DNA of 64,000 nucleotides from Pseudomonas sp. dw_358. Its GTDB lineage: Bacteria; Pseudomonadota; Gammaproteobacteria; Pseudomonadales; Pseudomonadaceae. A program made the position numbers and the translations under genes. The stretch lies in the NCBI RefSeq assembly GCF_018449655.1, contig NZ_JAAVUX010000022.1, forward strand, positions 1 to 64,000, in the 5' to 3' direction. The notes under the pieces were generated by a model, which worked only from the letters and a program-made list of their open reading frames with translations, searched no databases and was not told where the DNA came from. Every line of letters starts with the position of its first letter. Position 1 is the stretch's first letter. Positions 1 to 9,086 of the stretch are shown piece by piece.

Positions 1-19
1 CGGGGATTACATCAACGCC

Positions 20-1492
20 CTACTTCAAATACCACCCCCAAGCCCCCTCCCCCACATACTCGGTCACCTGTTTGACCTCCAGGTAATTGTCCAACCCCCA
101 GCGCCCCAACTCCCGGCCGATCCCGCTCTGCTTCATCCCCCCCCAAGGCGCCTCGACAAAGGTCGGCTGCGAGCAGTTGACCCAGACGATCCCGGCGCGC
201 AGTTCGTTGGAGACCCGCGTGGCGCGCTGCGGGTCCTGGCTCATGACAGCGGCGGCGAGGCCGAAGCGGCTGGCGTTGGCCATTTGCACGGCCTGGGCCT
301 CGGTCTTGAAGCGTTTGACGCAGAGGAATGGGCCGAAGACTTCTTCGCGCCAGATCGTGCTGTCGGCGTCGGGTTCGTCGAAGATCGTCGGTTCGATGAA
401 GAAGCCCCGGTCAAGGTGGGCCGGGCGCTGGCCGCCGGTGAGCAGGCGCGCGCCGCTGGCCTTGCCCTGGGCGACGAAGTCCAGCACCTTGGCCAGTTGC
501 CCTGCGCTGACCAGCGGTCCCAGCAGCACACCCGGCTCCAGGCCAGGGCCAATGGTGATGGCGCGGGTGGCCTGCACCAGGCGCTCCATGAGCCGTGGCG
601 CGATACCTTCCTGCACCAGTAGCCGGGAAGTCGCGCTGCACACCTGGCCCTGGTTCCAGAAAATCCCGAACAGAATCCACTCCACAGCGGCTTCGACGTC
701 GGCATCGTCGAAGACGATGAAGGCCGACTTGCCGCCCAGTTCCAGGCTGATGTTCTTGATGTCAGCGGCGGCAGCCGACATGATTTTCGAGCCGGTGGGC
801 ACGCTGCCGGTGAAGGCCAGTTTGTCCACGCCGGGGTGTTCGGCCAGGGGTGCACCGGCCTCACCACCACGGCCGGTGATGACGTTGAGCACGCCGGCGG
901 GCAGCCCTACACGGTCGGCGGCGCCCGCCAGTTCCAGCGCGGTCAGCGGCGTCAGCTCCGAGGGTTTGAGCACGAGGGTGGCGCCTGCCGCGAGCGCGGG
1001 CGCGACTTTCCACGCGGCCATCAACAGCGGGTAGTTCCAGGGAATGATCTGCCCGGCGACGCCGATAGGCTCCAGCCGCGTGTGGCAGCGAAAGCGTTCA
1101 TCGGGCAAGGCCAGGGGCTGGTCCTGACGTTCATCCAGCTCCCGTGCCAGCCCGGCGTAATAGCGAAAGCAAGCCACGGCGTCGCCGATGTCCCATTGGG
1201 CCTCGGGCAGGGGTTTGCCGTTGTCGCGCACTTCAAGCTCGGCCAGGGCTTCCTGGCCGTGCTCAAGCTCTGCCGCCAACGCGTCCAGCCATTGCCCGCG
1301 CTCGGCCCCGGTGGTCTGCGACCAGCCCGAGGTGAACGCGCGCCGGGCCGCGCGCACGGCGTGGTCGACGTCTTCTTCGGTGCCGGCCGCCACGCGCTGC
1401 AGCGACTGTTCAGTGGCCGGGTCGATGACGTCCATGTAGCCGCCCAGGTCCGGGCTGACCCATTCTCCATTGATGTACAACTGGTCACGCAT
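20..1492 (-). CDS. Aldehyde dehydrogenase, ALDH10-like (probable aminoaldehyde/betaine aldehyde dehydrogenase)
   Basis: A 490-aa NAD(P)-dependent aldehyde dehydrogenase of full family length. The catalytic elements are visible: ELGGKS with the general-base Glu near residue 250, and NQGQVCS with the nucleophilic Cys near 285. The C-terminal stretch with VNCSQPTF and APWGGMKQSG resembles the plant-type ALDH10 (aminoaldehyde/betaine aldehyde) branch rather than generic ALDHs. It is the last gene of a minus-strand operon whose four upstream genes encode a polyamine-type ABC importer, and the upstream permease ends 9 nt before it. Inference: it oxidises an aminoaldehyde, such as 3-aminopropanal or 4-aminobutanal, made from the imported amine. 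Betaine aldehyde or another substrate is possible. The family call is firm; the substrate is a guess. Confidence 0.88.
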   Translation of the reverse strand: MRDQLYINGEWVSPDLGGYMDVIDPATEQSLQRVAAGTEEDVDHAVRAARRAFTSGWSQTTGAERGQWLDALAAELEHGQEALAELEVRDNGKPLPEAQWDIGDAVACFRYYAGLARELDERQDQPLALPDERFRCHTRLEPIGVAGQIIPWNYPLLMAAWKVAPALAAGATLVLKPSELTPLTALELAGAADRVGLPAGVLNVITGRGGEAGAPLAEHPGVDKLAFTGSVPTGSKIMSAAAADIKNISLELGGKSAFIVFDDADVEAAVEWILFGIFWNQGQVCSATSRLLVQEGIAPRLMERLVQATRAITIGPGLEPGVLLGPLVSAGQLAKVLDFVAQGKASGARLLTGGQRPAHLDRGFFIEPTIFDEPDADSTIWREEVFGPFLCVKRFKTEAQAVQMANASRFGLAAAVMSQDPQRATRVSNELRAGIVWVNCSQPTFVEAPWGGMKQSGIGRELGRWGLDNYLEVKQVTEYVGEGAWGWYLK

Positions 1493-1501
1493 GCCAGACT
1501 C

Positions 1502-2311
1502 CTAGGCGCCGGTGCGGCGGTTCTGCAAATAACGGGAGGTGAACAGCAGCGCCATGGAGGCGCAGATGATCACGGTCGAGAGGGCGTTGATCTCCGGGGT
1601 GACCCCACGGCGGATCGACGAAAAGATGTAGATCGGCAGCGTGGTCTCTGGCCCGGCGACGAAGAAGGCAATGATGAAATCATCGAAGCTGAAGGTGAAG
1701 GCCAGCAGAAACCCCGCCATGATCGCCGGGGTGATCTGCGGCAGGGTCACCCGCACGAAGGTGTCGAACGGCGGTGCGTACAGATCTGCCGAAGCCTCCT
1801 GCAAGGCCGTGTCCAAGGCATCGACCCGGCTGCGCACGATGATCATCACCAGCGCCATGGTGAACAGCGAATGGGCAGCGATCACCGTGGTAAAGCCCAT
1901 CTCCAGCTTGGGCAGTTGCGGCACCCAGTGAGCCAGCCACGGGTTGATCAGGTCGAACAGGCTGATGAAGGCAATCAAGGTGGAAATGCCGATGACGATC
2001 CCGGGAATGATGATCGCGCAGTAGGTGAAGGCCTCGAACACCGTGCGCACCTTGGGCCCGCAGCGTTGCAGACCGAACACCGCGAGGGTGCCGAACAGCG
2101 TGGCGATGATCGCCGAGGTGAACGCGATCAGAGCGCTGTGCCCCAGGGCCTCCATGATGAATGGGTTGCCGAAGGCGCGGCCAAACCATTGCACCGAACA
2201 ACACTGGAACGCCAGCCCGCTGCGCCCGGCGTTGAAGGCAAAGACCATGATCAGCGCGATGGGCGCATAGAGGAACAGGTACACCGAGGCGGAATAATTG
2301 CGCAGCCACAT
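1502..2311 (-). CDS. Polyamine-type ABC transporter permease (PotC/PotI family)
   Basis: A 269-aa integral membrane protein with about six hydrophobic helices and the EAA-type cytoplasmic loop (EASADLYAPPFDTF, near residues 160-175) that docks on the ABC ATPase. This is the second permease of a four-part importer. An in-frame start lies five codons upstream at 2326, but the ATG at 2311 is preceded by GGAGGG at a good distance and sits 1 nt after the upstream permease's stop, so 2311 is preferred. By family it forms the heterodimeric channel with the preceding permease. The substrate is probably a polyamine or related cation, inferred from the whole operon. Confidence 0.9.
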   Translation of the reverse strand: MWLRNYSASVYLFLYAPIALIMVFAFNAGRSGLAFQCCSVQWFGRAFGNPFIMEALGHSALIAFTSAIIATLFGTLAVFGLQRCGPKVRTVFEAFTYCAIIIPGIVIGISTLIAFISLFDLINPWLAHWVPQLPKLEMGFTTVIAAHSLFTMALVMIIVRSRVDALDTALQEASADLYAPPFDTFVRVTLPQITPAIMAGFLLAFTFSFDDFIIAFFVAGPETTLPIYIFSSIRRGVTPEINALSTVIICASMALLFTSRYLQNRRTGA

Positions 2312-2312
2312 G

Positions 2313-3230
2313 TCACAACCCTCCATCAGCAGGTCGGCCGCCGTAGCGCGCCACCAGCTTGAGGTACAGGCCGATGATCACCAGCATCATCGCCACCAGG
2401 GTCATCGCCAACGCGCTGCCGAACGGCCAGTTGCGCGATTGCAGAAACAGGTCCACCAGCGCGTTGCCGACGAAGAACACCTTGCCGCCTCCCAGTACCG
2501 CCGGGATCAGGAACTCGCCCATCAACAGGATGAACACCAGCATGACCCCGGTGATGATCCCCGGCGCCGACAACGGCAAGGTGATCCGGCGCAGGGTCTC
2601 GAAACCGCTGGCACCCAGGTCGGCAGACGCCTCCAGCAGGCGCTTGTCGAGTTTTTCCAGGCTGACGTAGATGGGGAAGACCATCAGCGGCAGGTAGCCA
2701 TAGACGATGCCGATCAGCACCGCCCAGGGTGTGTTGATCAGCCGCACCCCTTCCAGGCCGACACTGGCCAGCAGCGCCGGGATGCCCTTGCCGCTGAGGA
2801 TGAAGATCCAGGCGTAGGTGCGAATCAGGAAGCTGGTCCAGAACGGCACGATGACCAAAGTCAGCAACAAGGCGCGGTTGCGCCCGGCGCGTACCGCCAG
2901 AAAGTAGGCCAGGGGGTAGGCCGCCAACAGACACACCACAGTCCCCAGCGGCGCCAGGGTCAGGGTGTTGCAGAAGGCCGCCGCCCGCGAGCCCAGGTTC
3001 AGGTAGTTGTCCAGAGTGAAGCCCCCTGCGTACCCGCCCACCGGGCTGCGCACGCCGAAACTGAATACCAGGATGATCACCATTGGCATCAGCAACAACA
3101 GCAGAAACCACAGGGTTGACGGCAACAGCATCAACCAGGTGATTCGCCGCGCGAGGCTGCGCCGACGGTTCGGGTCAGCCGTATGAGCCGCGGCGGCCGG
3201 CAGGGTTCGGAGCGAGGCAGCAGCGCTCAT
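2313..3230 (-). CDS. Polyamine-type ABC transporter permease (PotB/PotH family)
   Basis: A 305-aa inner-membrane permease. It has a short cytoplasmic N-terminus ending in RRRSLARR, a first transmembrane helix (WLMLLPSTLWFLLLLL), about five more helices, and the EAA motif (EASADLGASGFETL) in the last third. The longest frame begins at 3251, but the ATG at 3230 has AAGGAG six bases upstream and is the better start. It lies between the binding-protein gene and the second permease, in the order ATPase, binding protein, permease 1, permease 2 that is common for PotFGHI-like systems. Its role is to form half of the translocation channel. Confidence 0.9.
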   Translation of the reverse strand: MSAAASLRTLPAAAAHTADPNRRRSLARRITWLMLLPSTLWFLLLLLMPMVIILVFSFGVRSPVGGYAGGFTLDNYLNLGSRAAAFCNTLTLAPLGTVVCLLAAYPLAYFLAVRAGRNRALLLTLVIVPFWTSFLIRTYAWIFILSGKGIPALLASVGLEGVRLINTPWAVLIGIVYGYLPLMVFPIYVSLEKLDKRLLEASADLGASGFETLRRITLPLSAPGIITGVMLVFILLMGEFLIPAVLGGGKVFFVGNALVDLFLQSRNWPFGSALAMTLVAMMLVIIGLYLKLVARYGGRPADGGL

Positions 3231-3261
3231 GGGCGACTCCTTGGTACGCATAGGGACGGGA

Positions 3262-4404
3262 TCAGGCCGACTTGAAGCGCGCCATCAGCTCGGCGCGAGC
3301 CGGGCTGGTGAGCGTGGCGGCGGCGCCGAATTCCAGGGGGCTGAGGGCTTCGGCCGCCGGGTACATGATCGGGTCGTCGAGCATGGCGGTGGGCAGCAAC
3401 GCATCGACACGCTTGTCGCCGCTGGGATAGCCGTGGCTCAGCACTTCCATTTTGTTGTGCTGGGGGTCGAGCAGGTAGTTGATGAAGGCATAGGCGGCGT
3501 CCTTGTGCTCGGAGCTGGTGGGGATGGCGAAGAAATCGCTCCAGATCTCGCCGCCTTCCTTGCCCAGCTGGTAGTGCATGGCCGGGTTGTCACGGTGCAG
3601 TTGCGAGGCGTCGCCGGTCCAGGACATGGCCAGGGTCGCGTCGCCGCTGCGCATGGACGGCTGGATGTCCGAGTTGATGGCGAACAAGTGCGGCTTGACC
3701 TCGATCAACAGTTTTTCGGCGTCGGCCAGCTCTTTCGGGTCCAGGGAGTTGAAGTCGTAGCCGAAGGACTTGAGGGCGTTGCCGATCGCAGTCAACTGGT
3801 AGTCGTGGACGATCACCTGACCGCTGGCTTCGCCTTGGGTCAGGGCCCAGAACTCCTTCCAGGTGGTGGGGCGCGCCTTGAGCTTGCTGGTATCGTAGAC
3901 CCAGCCGGTGGTGCCCCAATTTTTCGGCACGGCGTAGACCTTGCCGTCGACCGTGCCCTGGGCGATGAACTTGGCCTGGTAATCGGTGGCGTCGAAGTGC
4001 GGGATGCGCGACAGGTCCAGCGGCTCGATCAAGCCCAGCTTCACGTAGGTGCTGATGGCGTAGTTGGTGGGCACCAGCACGTCCCAGCCGCTACCGCCAG
4101 CCTGCAACTTCGCGAGCATTTCCTCGTTGGAGCCGAACACGCTCATGGACACCTTGGCACCGGTGGTCTTGGCGAAGTTGTCGAGGTTTTCCGGGCTGTG
4201 ATAGTTGGGCCAGGTGGCCAGGGACAGGCGATCACCGATCTTGCCTTGCTCGGCCGCCTCGGCCGACGAGGTCAGCAGGCCCGGCATGTGGCTGGCGATC
4301 ACGGCGGCGGCCACTCCCAGCCCGGTCCGACCGAGAAAATCACGGCGGCTGAGGGAGCCGTTCTGCCAGCTGCGCAGGGTCTTGATAAACGATTTCTGAT
4401 CCAT
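3262..4404 (-). CDS. Periplasmic substrate-binding protein of polyamine-type ABC transporter, Tat-exported
   Basis: A 380-aa extracytoplasmic solute-binding protein of the PotD/PotF family. The N-terminus carries a twin-arginine motif (SRRDFLG, residues 19-25), a hydrophobic segment (GVAAAVIASHMPGLL) and an Ala-rich cleavage region, so export by Tat is predicted. The mature part begins with the family's LATWPNYH segment and has the Trp/Asp-rich features expected of a polyamine pocket (WDVLVPTNY, SWTGDASQL). It lies between the ATPase and permease genes of the same operon. Spermidine, putrescine or another amine could be the ligand; sequence alone does not decide. Confidence 0.9.
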   Translation of the reverse strand: MDQKSFIKTLRSWQNGSLSRRDFLGRTGLGVAAAVIASHMPGLLTSSAEAAEQGKIGDRLSLATWPNYHSPENLDNFAKTTGAKVSMSVFGSNEEMLAKLQAGGSGWDVLVPTNYAISTYVKLGLIEPLDLSRIPHFDATDYQAKFIAQGTVDGKVYAVPKNWGTTGWVYDTSKLKARPTTWKEFWALTQGEASGQVIVHDYQLTAIGNALKSFGYDFNSLDPKELADAEKLLIEVKPHLFAINSDIQPSMRSGDATLAMSWTGDASQLHRDNPAMHYQLGKEGGEIWSDFFAIPTSSEHKDAAYAFINYLLDPQHNKMEVLSHGYPSGDKRVDALLPTAMLDDPIMYPAAEALSPLEFGAAATLTSPARAELMARFKSA

Positions 4405-4439
4405 TGCCGTTCCCCGTTTCAGTGATTGATAGAAAGACT

Positions 4440-5555
4440 TCAGTGGGCCATCGCCAGGCCATTGGCGTGGTCCCAGCCGACGCAGACGGCGGCGCCATGT
4501 TCAAAACTGTTGGCCTCGTTTTCCCGAGGCCTTGCGACGCGCACGCTGACGATGCCGAAAGCGTCGGTGCGCACGCGGTATTCGGTACTGTTGCCCAGGT
4601 AGATGCGGTCTTCGACGACGCCGTTCAGCACCACATCCTGAGCCAGTCCAGAAGCCGGTGCGGCGATGTTGATCAGCTCAGGGCGCACGGCAATGCAGCC
4701 CGGGGCCTGGGCACTCAACGCCAGGCCGTTGGGCGTCAACGGGCTGCTCAGCTCCAGGCCCTGAGCCGTGCGCAACACCGCCGTGTTGCCGTGCAGGCGC
4801 TGCACCGTGCCATCGAACAGGTTCGACTCGCCGATGAAGTCGGCGACGTAGCGGCTGGCCGGGGCTTCGTAGAGTTGTTCGGGGCTGGCGGTCTGGACGA
4901 TGGCGCCGTTGTGCATGACGCTGATGCTGTCGCTCATGGACAAGGCTTCTTCCTGATCGTGGGTGACCAGCACGAACGTGATGCCCACTTCCCGTTGCAG
5001 GCGCAGCAGTTCGGACTGCATTTCCTTGCGCAATTTGCGGTCCAGGGCCGCCAGCGGTTCGTCCAGCAACAACACCGTGGGTTTGTTCACCAGCGCCCGG
5101 GCCAGGGCCACGCGCTGTTGCTGGCCGCCGGACAACTCGCTGGGCTTGCGCGCGCCAAAACCGCTCAGCCGGACCATTTCCAGGGCCTCGTCGGCCAGCC
5201 GTTGCTGGGTCTTGCGGTCAGGGCGCGGGGTGCGATAACGCAGGCCGTAGGCGATGTTGTCGGCGATGCTCAAGTGCGGAAACAGCGCGTAGTGCTGGAA
5301 CACCATGTTGACCGGCCGCTGGTAGGCCGGGATGCCGGCGACGTTCTGTCCGGCCAGGCGGATCTCGCCGGAGGTGGGCTGCTCGAAGCCGGCGATCATG
5401 CGCAGCGTGGTGGTCTTGCCGCAGCCGGAGCCGCCGAGAAAGGAGTGAAACGAGCCGCGCTTGACGCTGAAATCGAGATTGGCCACGGCCTGCACGTCGC
5501 CGTAGAGCTTTCTCACGTTGCAGAATTCGATATCGCTGGCTTGAGTCTCGTGCAT
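4440..5555 (-). CDS. ABC transporter ATP-binding protein (PotA/PotG family)
   Basis: A 371-aa ABC ATPase that powers the importer. It shows Walker A (GGSGCGKTT), Q-loop, signature motif LSGGQQQR, Walker B (VLLLDEPLAALD) and the H-loop (VTHDQEE), followed by a C-terminal TOBE-like domain (residues ~280-371) typical of PotA/MalK-type ATPases. The reading frame is open to 5606, but translation most likely starts at MHETQAS (5555). It is the first structural gene after the LuxR-type regulator, with about 100 nt between them that contain a candidate promoter. Confidence 0.92.
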   Translation of the reverse strand: MHETQASDIEFCNVRKLYGDVQAVANLDFSVKRGSFHSFLGGSGCGKTTTLRMIAGFEQPTSGEIRLAGQNVAGIPAYQRPVNMVFQHYALFPHLSIADNIAYGLRYRTPRPDRKTQQRLADEALEMVRLSGFGARKPSELSGGQQQRVALARALVNKPTVLLLDEPLAALDRKLRKEMQSELLRLQREVGITFVLVTHDQEEALSMSDSISVMHNGAIVQTASPEQLYEAPASRYVADFIGESNLFDGTVQRLHGNTAVLRTAQGLELSSPLTPNGLALSAQAPGCIAVRPELINIAAPASGLAQDVVLNGVVEDRIYLGNSTEYRVRTDAFGIVSVRVARPRENEANSFEHGAAVCVGWDHANGLAMAH

Positions 5556-5622
5556 GTTGGAACCCCGATTGGCGTGGCTGTCGTTCAACGAGGGCCACGC
5601 TATCAACCGGGGTTTTGCGGTG

Positions 5623-5643
5623 TATATATCCCCCGAGGGGTAG
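5623..5643 (-). promoter_or_regulatory. Candidate activator-dependent promoter of the polyamine transporter operon
   Basis: In the gap between the LuxR-type regulator gene and the ATPase gene, the minus strand reads CTACCCCTCGGGGGATATATA. TATATA (5623-5628) could be a -10, and there is no recognisable -35. Instead a CCCC-TC-GGGG inverted repeat (5631-5640) occupies the -35 region, as expected where an activator replaces -35 contacts. The adjacent LuxR-family regulator is the obvious candidate ligand. This is an inference from position and symmetry only. Confidence 0.35.
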
Positions 5644-5656
5644 AGTCGTTTTCAGA

Positions 5657-6466
5657 TCACGCAGGCGCGCTGATTTCGCTGCCGGCCAGTTCGCGAATGA
5701 AAAGCCCCAGCAGCTCCGACTGGCTGCCGATGCCGAGCTTGGCGTAAAGGTTCTTGCGGTGGATCTTCACGGTGCCGACGCTGATGCTCAGTTGCTCGGC
5801 CACCGACGCCCCGGAATGCCCGCGCAGCAGCAGTTGCACGATCTCGCGCTCACGGGCGGTGAGGCGCTGGGCACCGAACTGCTCGAAGGCTTCACGGATC
5901 TTGAAATCCAGCTCATGGGCCGGCCGGGGCTGCTCGGCGCGCTGCAATTGCCAGGCCTCGTGGATGATCTGCGCCACCGCGCCCTGGGCGCAGTCGAGCC
6001 ACTGCAACTCGTCGCGACTGAACGCACAGTTGGCGCTGGCGCGCATGAGCGACAGCACCGCCGTGGTGCCCTCCTCCAGGTCGACGAAGAATGCCACTTC
6101 TTCGGCCAGCCCCGTTTGCTGGTAGTAGGTCAGGTAGTACTCGCCCAGGTAGAAGTGGTCGGGGGCGAACTGGCGCAGGCGCCACAAGCCCGGGGCCTGC
6201 TGGCGGGTGCAGGCGAGGTAGAACGGATCGAGCAGGTAGGGGCCGCACTGGTAGTCGTCGACATAGATGCGGCGGTTGTCGGCCGAAAAGGTGTCGAAAA
6301 GCGCCAGCGGCCGATGGCGGCCCTCATAGACGAACAGAACGAAATGATCGATCGGGCAGACCTGGCGCAACCAGCTGCACAGGCCGGACAGCCGCTGGCG
6401 GCCTGCGCTCAGGGTATAGACCTGGGCAAGTCCGGTGGTCCAGTTCTTGAGTTCCTTGGGGGTCAT
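5657..6466 (-). CDS. LuxR-family transcriptional regulator
   Basis: A 269-aa regulator with a C-terminal LuxR/GerE helix-turn-helix (LTAREREIVQLLLRG ... VGTVKIHRKNLYAKL, residues ~200-255). The first ~190 residues have no receiver signature (no phosphoacceptor Asp environment) and no family I can name; a ligand- or signal-sensing domain is likely. The frame is open to 6526, but MTPKELKNW at 6466 is the more natural start. It is transcribed toward and just upstream of the polyamine-type transporter operon, which it probably controls, with the CCCC/GGGG element at 5631-5640 as a possible target. Confidence 0.8.
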   Translation of the reverse strand: MTPKELKNWTTGLAQVYTLSAGRQRLSGLCSWLRQVCPIDHFVLFVYEGRHRPLALFDTFSADNRRIYVDDYQCGPYLLDPFYLACTRQQAPGLWRLRQFAPDHFYLGEYYLTYYQQTGLAEEVAFFVDLEEGTTAVLSLMRASANCAFSRDELQWLDCAQGAVAQIIHEAWQLQRAEQPRPAHELDFKIREAFEQFGAQRLTAREREIVQLLLRGHSGASVAEQLSISVGTVKIHRKNLYAKLGIGSQSELLGLFIRELAGSEISAPA

Positions 6467-6565
6467 GATGAAGGCACGAGCCGAAATGCGAGGGTGCATC
6501 ATAGGCGCCATTGGCGGGCGCGCCAACGGGGGCTGTGCCTGTCACGACATGCCCCGGCGCGCCCC

Positions 6566-6829
6566 TCAATGCCCGTGCACCGTCCACGCCACCAGCCGCG
6601 CCACCACCGGCCGCACGCCCAGCACACAGAAAAACGCCGACGGCATGGCCACCCGATACGCACTCATCACCCGTGCAAAGTAATGCCCGCCCAGCCCCGA
6701 CTCGGCGGCGGTGATCACCAGGCACATGAGAAACGCCATGATGGTCGCCATGTACAAAGCGAACACGTAAGGCGTTACCGACTTGGGAAAGCGCAGGCGC
6801 GCGGGCTTTGCAAGCGTACTGTTGTCCAT
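6566..6829 (-). CDS. DUF2798 small membrane protein
   Basis: An 87-aa protein with two hydrophobic segments (YVFALYMATIMAFLMCLVITA and VAMPSAFFCVLGVRPVVARLV), matching the two-helix pattern of DUF2798 proteins. These usually sit next to a LysR regulator. Here a LysR gene lies divergently 128 nt away. The start at MDNSTLAK (6829) is preferred over the longer frame. Function unknown; inner-membrane location predicted. Confidence 0.75.
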   Translation of the reverse strand: MDNSTLAKPARLRFPKSVTPYVFALYMATIMAFLMCLVITAAESGLGGHYFARVMSAYRVAMPSAFFCVLGVRPVVARLVAWTVHGH

Positions 6830-6957
6830 GAAACCGTCCTGATGCGCTTGAAGATGACTGACTGGCAGGCAAATTAACAAGCGCCGGGAGACGGCAGTAG
6901 CACCGCTGTGCTTGAATCATTGTTAAGTAAACGTGACGAATGCAAGGATCGGTGCCG

Positions 6958-7875
6958 ATGGACCTGCTGGGCTTGATCAAGACGTTCATCCGTGTGGTGG
7001 AAAATGGCAGTATCGCCGCCGCCGCCCGCGCTCAGGGCATGAGCCCGGCGGCGATCAGTCAGAGCCTCACGCGGCTGGAAACCCACCTTGGCGTGCGGCT
7101 GCTGTCCCGCACCACCCGCAGCATGGTGCTGACTGAAAGCGGCACGCGTTATTTCGACAAAGTGCGGCTCATTCCCCATGAAGTCGACCTTGCCGCACAG
7201 GCGGCGGCGATCGCCAGCGCGCCGCAGGGCCCCTTGTGTATCGCCACCACCACTGCATTCGGCCGCCACGTGCTGGCGCCCTTGCTGCCGTCCTTCAAGG
7301 CCACCTATCCCGGCATCGACATCGAACTGATCAGCAGCGACCGGCGCGTCGATCACCGTCTGGAGGGTGTGGATGTCAGTATCCGCATCGAAGCACAGCT
7401 GAGCGACCAACTGATCGCCAGGCCCATCGGTGCCTTCCCGTTCGTGGTCTGCGCATCGCCTGCCTACCTTGAACGCGCAGGCACTCCCGAGACGCCCGAG
7501 GCCCTCGAACAGCATGATTGTCTGGTGTTTCGCTACCCCACCGATGGCCGATTTCTGCCATGGTTCTTCGTCCGCGATGGCCAGCGTTTCGAGGCCAGGC
7601 TCAGACCGGGTTTCGTCTGCGATGACATTGACACCATTGCGCAATTGGCCGTCGCCGCAGGCGGCATCGCGCGGTTGGCCAGCTACGTCGCCCAGCCATG
7701 GCTGGACGCGGGTCTGCTGCGGCCCCTGTTCACGCCCCAGGAACAGACAGTGGCCTGCGCGGCGCCCGAACCGCTGAACATCTTCGCATGTGTCACCGAA
7801 CGCTCGGCACTGAATGCCAAAGTGCGGGCATTCATCGATTACCTTGAACAGGCGATTATCGACAGGCAGGTCTAG
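6958..7875 (+). CDS. LysR-family transcriptional regulator
   Basis: A 305-aa LysR regulator. The N-terminal winged HTH (residues 1-60: MDLLGLIKTFIRVVENGS, AAARAQGMSPAAISQSLTRLE) is of the LTTR class that typically controls a divergent small-molecule or efflux gene, and a substrate-binding-like effector domain follows. The ATG at 6958 is preferred over 6940 because AAGGA lies about 9 nt upstream of it. It is divergent from the DUF2798 gene, its likely target. Its stop overlaps the convergent diguanylate cyclase gene by 4 nt. Confidence 0.85.
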   Translation: MDLLGLIKTFIRVVENGSIAAAARAQGMSPAAISQSLTRLETHLGVRLLSRTTRSMVLTESGTRYFDKVRLIPHEVDLAAQAAAIASAPQGPLCIATTTAFGRHVLAPLLPSFKATYPGIDIELISSDRRVDHRLEGVDVSIRIEAQLSDQLIARPIGAFPFVVCASPAYLERAGTPETPEALEQHDCLVFRYPTDGRFLPWFFVRDGQRFEARLRPGFVCDDIDTIAQLAVAAGGIARLASYVAQPWLDAGLLRPLFTPQEQTVACAAPEPLNIFACVTERSALNAKVRAFIDYLEQAIIDRQV

Positions 7876-9086
7876 CCGACCGCTTCAAGACGCGCAAACC
7901 GCAGACAATTGCGCCCGGCATGCTTGGCCGCATAAAGAGCACTGTCCGCCGAGGCAATCAGGGCATCGGCGCTGGTGTGAGGAATGATGGCAGCCGCCAA
8001 CCCGAGGCTGATGGTCACGCACGCGCCCTCGCCCAGCACCGGGTGCGGTATCGCCAGCGCCACCACCGCCGCACGCAAGGACTCGGCCAGCGCTTGTGCC
8101 TGAGCGACGTCGGCATCGACCATCAACACCAGCACCTCCTCCCCGCCGTAGCGAAACGCCACGCCACCACCGTCTACGGCGGTGTGGTGAATGACGCGAC
8201 TGAGGATACGCAGGCAGGTATCGCCCTCAGGATGGCCGTAATTGTCGTTGTAGGCTTTGAAGTGGTCGATATCCAGCAGGATCAGCGCGACGCTGGCGGG
8301 TTGGGTCACTGCCTGAGCCCAGACCGAACTTAATACCTCACCGAGATAACGGCGGTTGAACAATTGGGTCAAGGGATCGGTGCGGGCAATGGCGGTCAAT
8401 TGCACTTCCAGTAATCGCGCCCGTAGCGCATGCAGGTAACTACGTCGCGTGCCCCGTTCGAGGAAATACGACGCCTGCATCAACAGCAGGACCGTGGCAA
8501 CAAAGAACAAGGCGTTGGACTGCCAGACGACAAAATCGGCCATGTCGGAAAGATAGGTGGTCACCAGCAGGATCACCAACATGCTGCTCAAGGCACCGGC
8601 CGCAAAACGTGTCGGCAGTTGCTGGATAAAGGCGCAGTAGACCATGAGCAATAACATGCCCAACTGATAAGGCACTTTGTATGGGCTGTTGCTGTAAATC
8701 ATCACGATCAAAGGCAACAGCGAGGAGATCGCGGCGCCGGTCATCGCCACCGCTTCCAGACGCCAGCGGGCCATCAGGCGCTGGCTCCACAGAATCAGCA
8801 CGATGAACATGGGCGTGATCAGCAACAGCCGCGCCAGGGCCACCCAGACGAACATGTCCCGCATCAATAACCAGTCACTGATCATGAACAGGTTGTAGAT
8901 CAGTGCCCCACCGATCCCCACCGCCGTCAGAAAGTGCCGCCGAGGCTCGAGTGTATCGGCCTGATATCGCTGCTCCAGCCGATCGGCGAAACGCAGCCCC
9001 CTGGCCTTGGAGACGAGGGCGCCCTCGACCTCATCCAGCAGGGCGGGGTCGTCAGCGATGGAGCGATCAAATACAGGAGCCAGCAT
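7872..9086 (-). CDS. Membrane-bound diguanylate cyclase (GGDEF domain)
   Basis: A 404-aa protein with about five to six N-terminal membrane helices (residues ~50-200: LIYNLFMISDWLLM, LLLITPMFIVLIL, LLPLIVMIY, MLLLMVYCAFI) and a C-terminal GGDEF domain (~230-400). The active-site loop is RYGGEEVLVLM, i.e. GGEEV, so the last loop residue is Val instead of Phe, a tolerated variant. No RxxD inhibitory site is seen five residues before the loop. It is predicted to make c-di-GMP from two GTP in response to an unknown membrane or environmental cue. A TTG at 9098 in the same frame is an alternative start. Confidence 0.85.
   Translation of the reverse strand: MLAPVFDRSIADDPALLDEVEGALVSKARGLRFADRLEQRYQADTLEPRRHFLTAVGIGGALIYNLFMISDWLLMRDMFVWVALARLLLITPMFIVLILWSQRLMARWRLEAVAMTGAAISSLLPLIVMIYSNSPYKVPYQLGMLLLMVYCAFIQQLPTRFAAGALSSMLVILLVTTYLSDMADFVVWQSNALFFVATVLLLMQASYFLERGTRRSYLHALRARLLEVQLTAIARTDPLTQLFNRRYLGEVLSSVWAQAVTQPASVALILLDIDHFKAYNDNYGHPEGDTCLRILSRVIHHTAVDGGGVAFRYGGEEVLVLMVDADVAQAQALAESLRAAVVALAIPHPVLGEGACVTISLGLAAAIIPHTSADALIASADSALYAAKHAGRNCLRFARLEAVG

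Noticed and set aside
836..2362. 508-aa plus-strand open frame
   Set aside because: It runs antisense to the aldehyde dehydrogenase and permease genes and is a low-complexity Gly/Arg/Gln-rich shadow typical of high-GC DNA.
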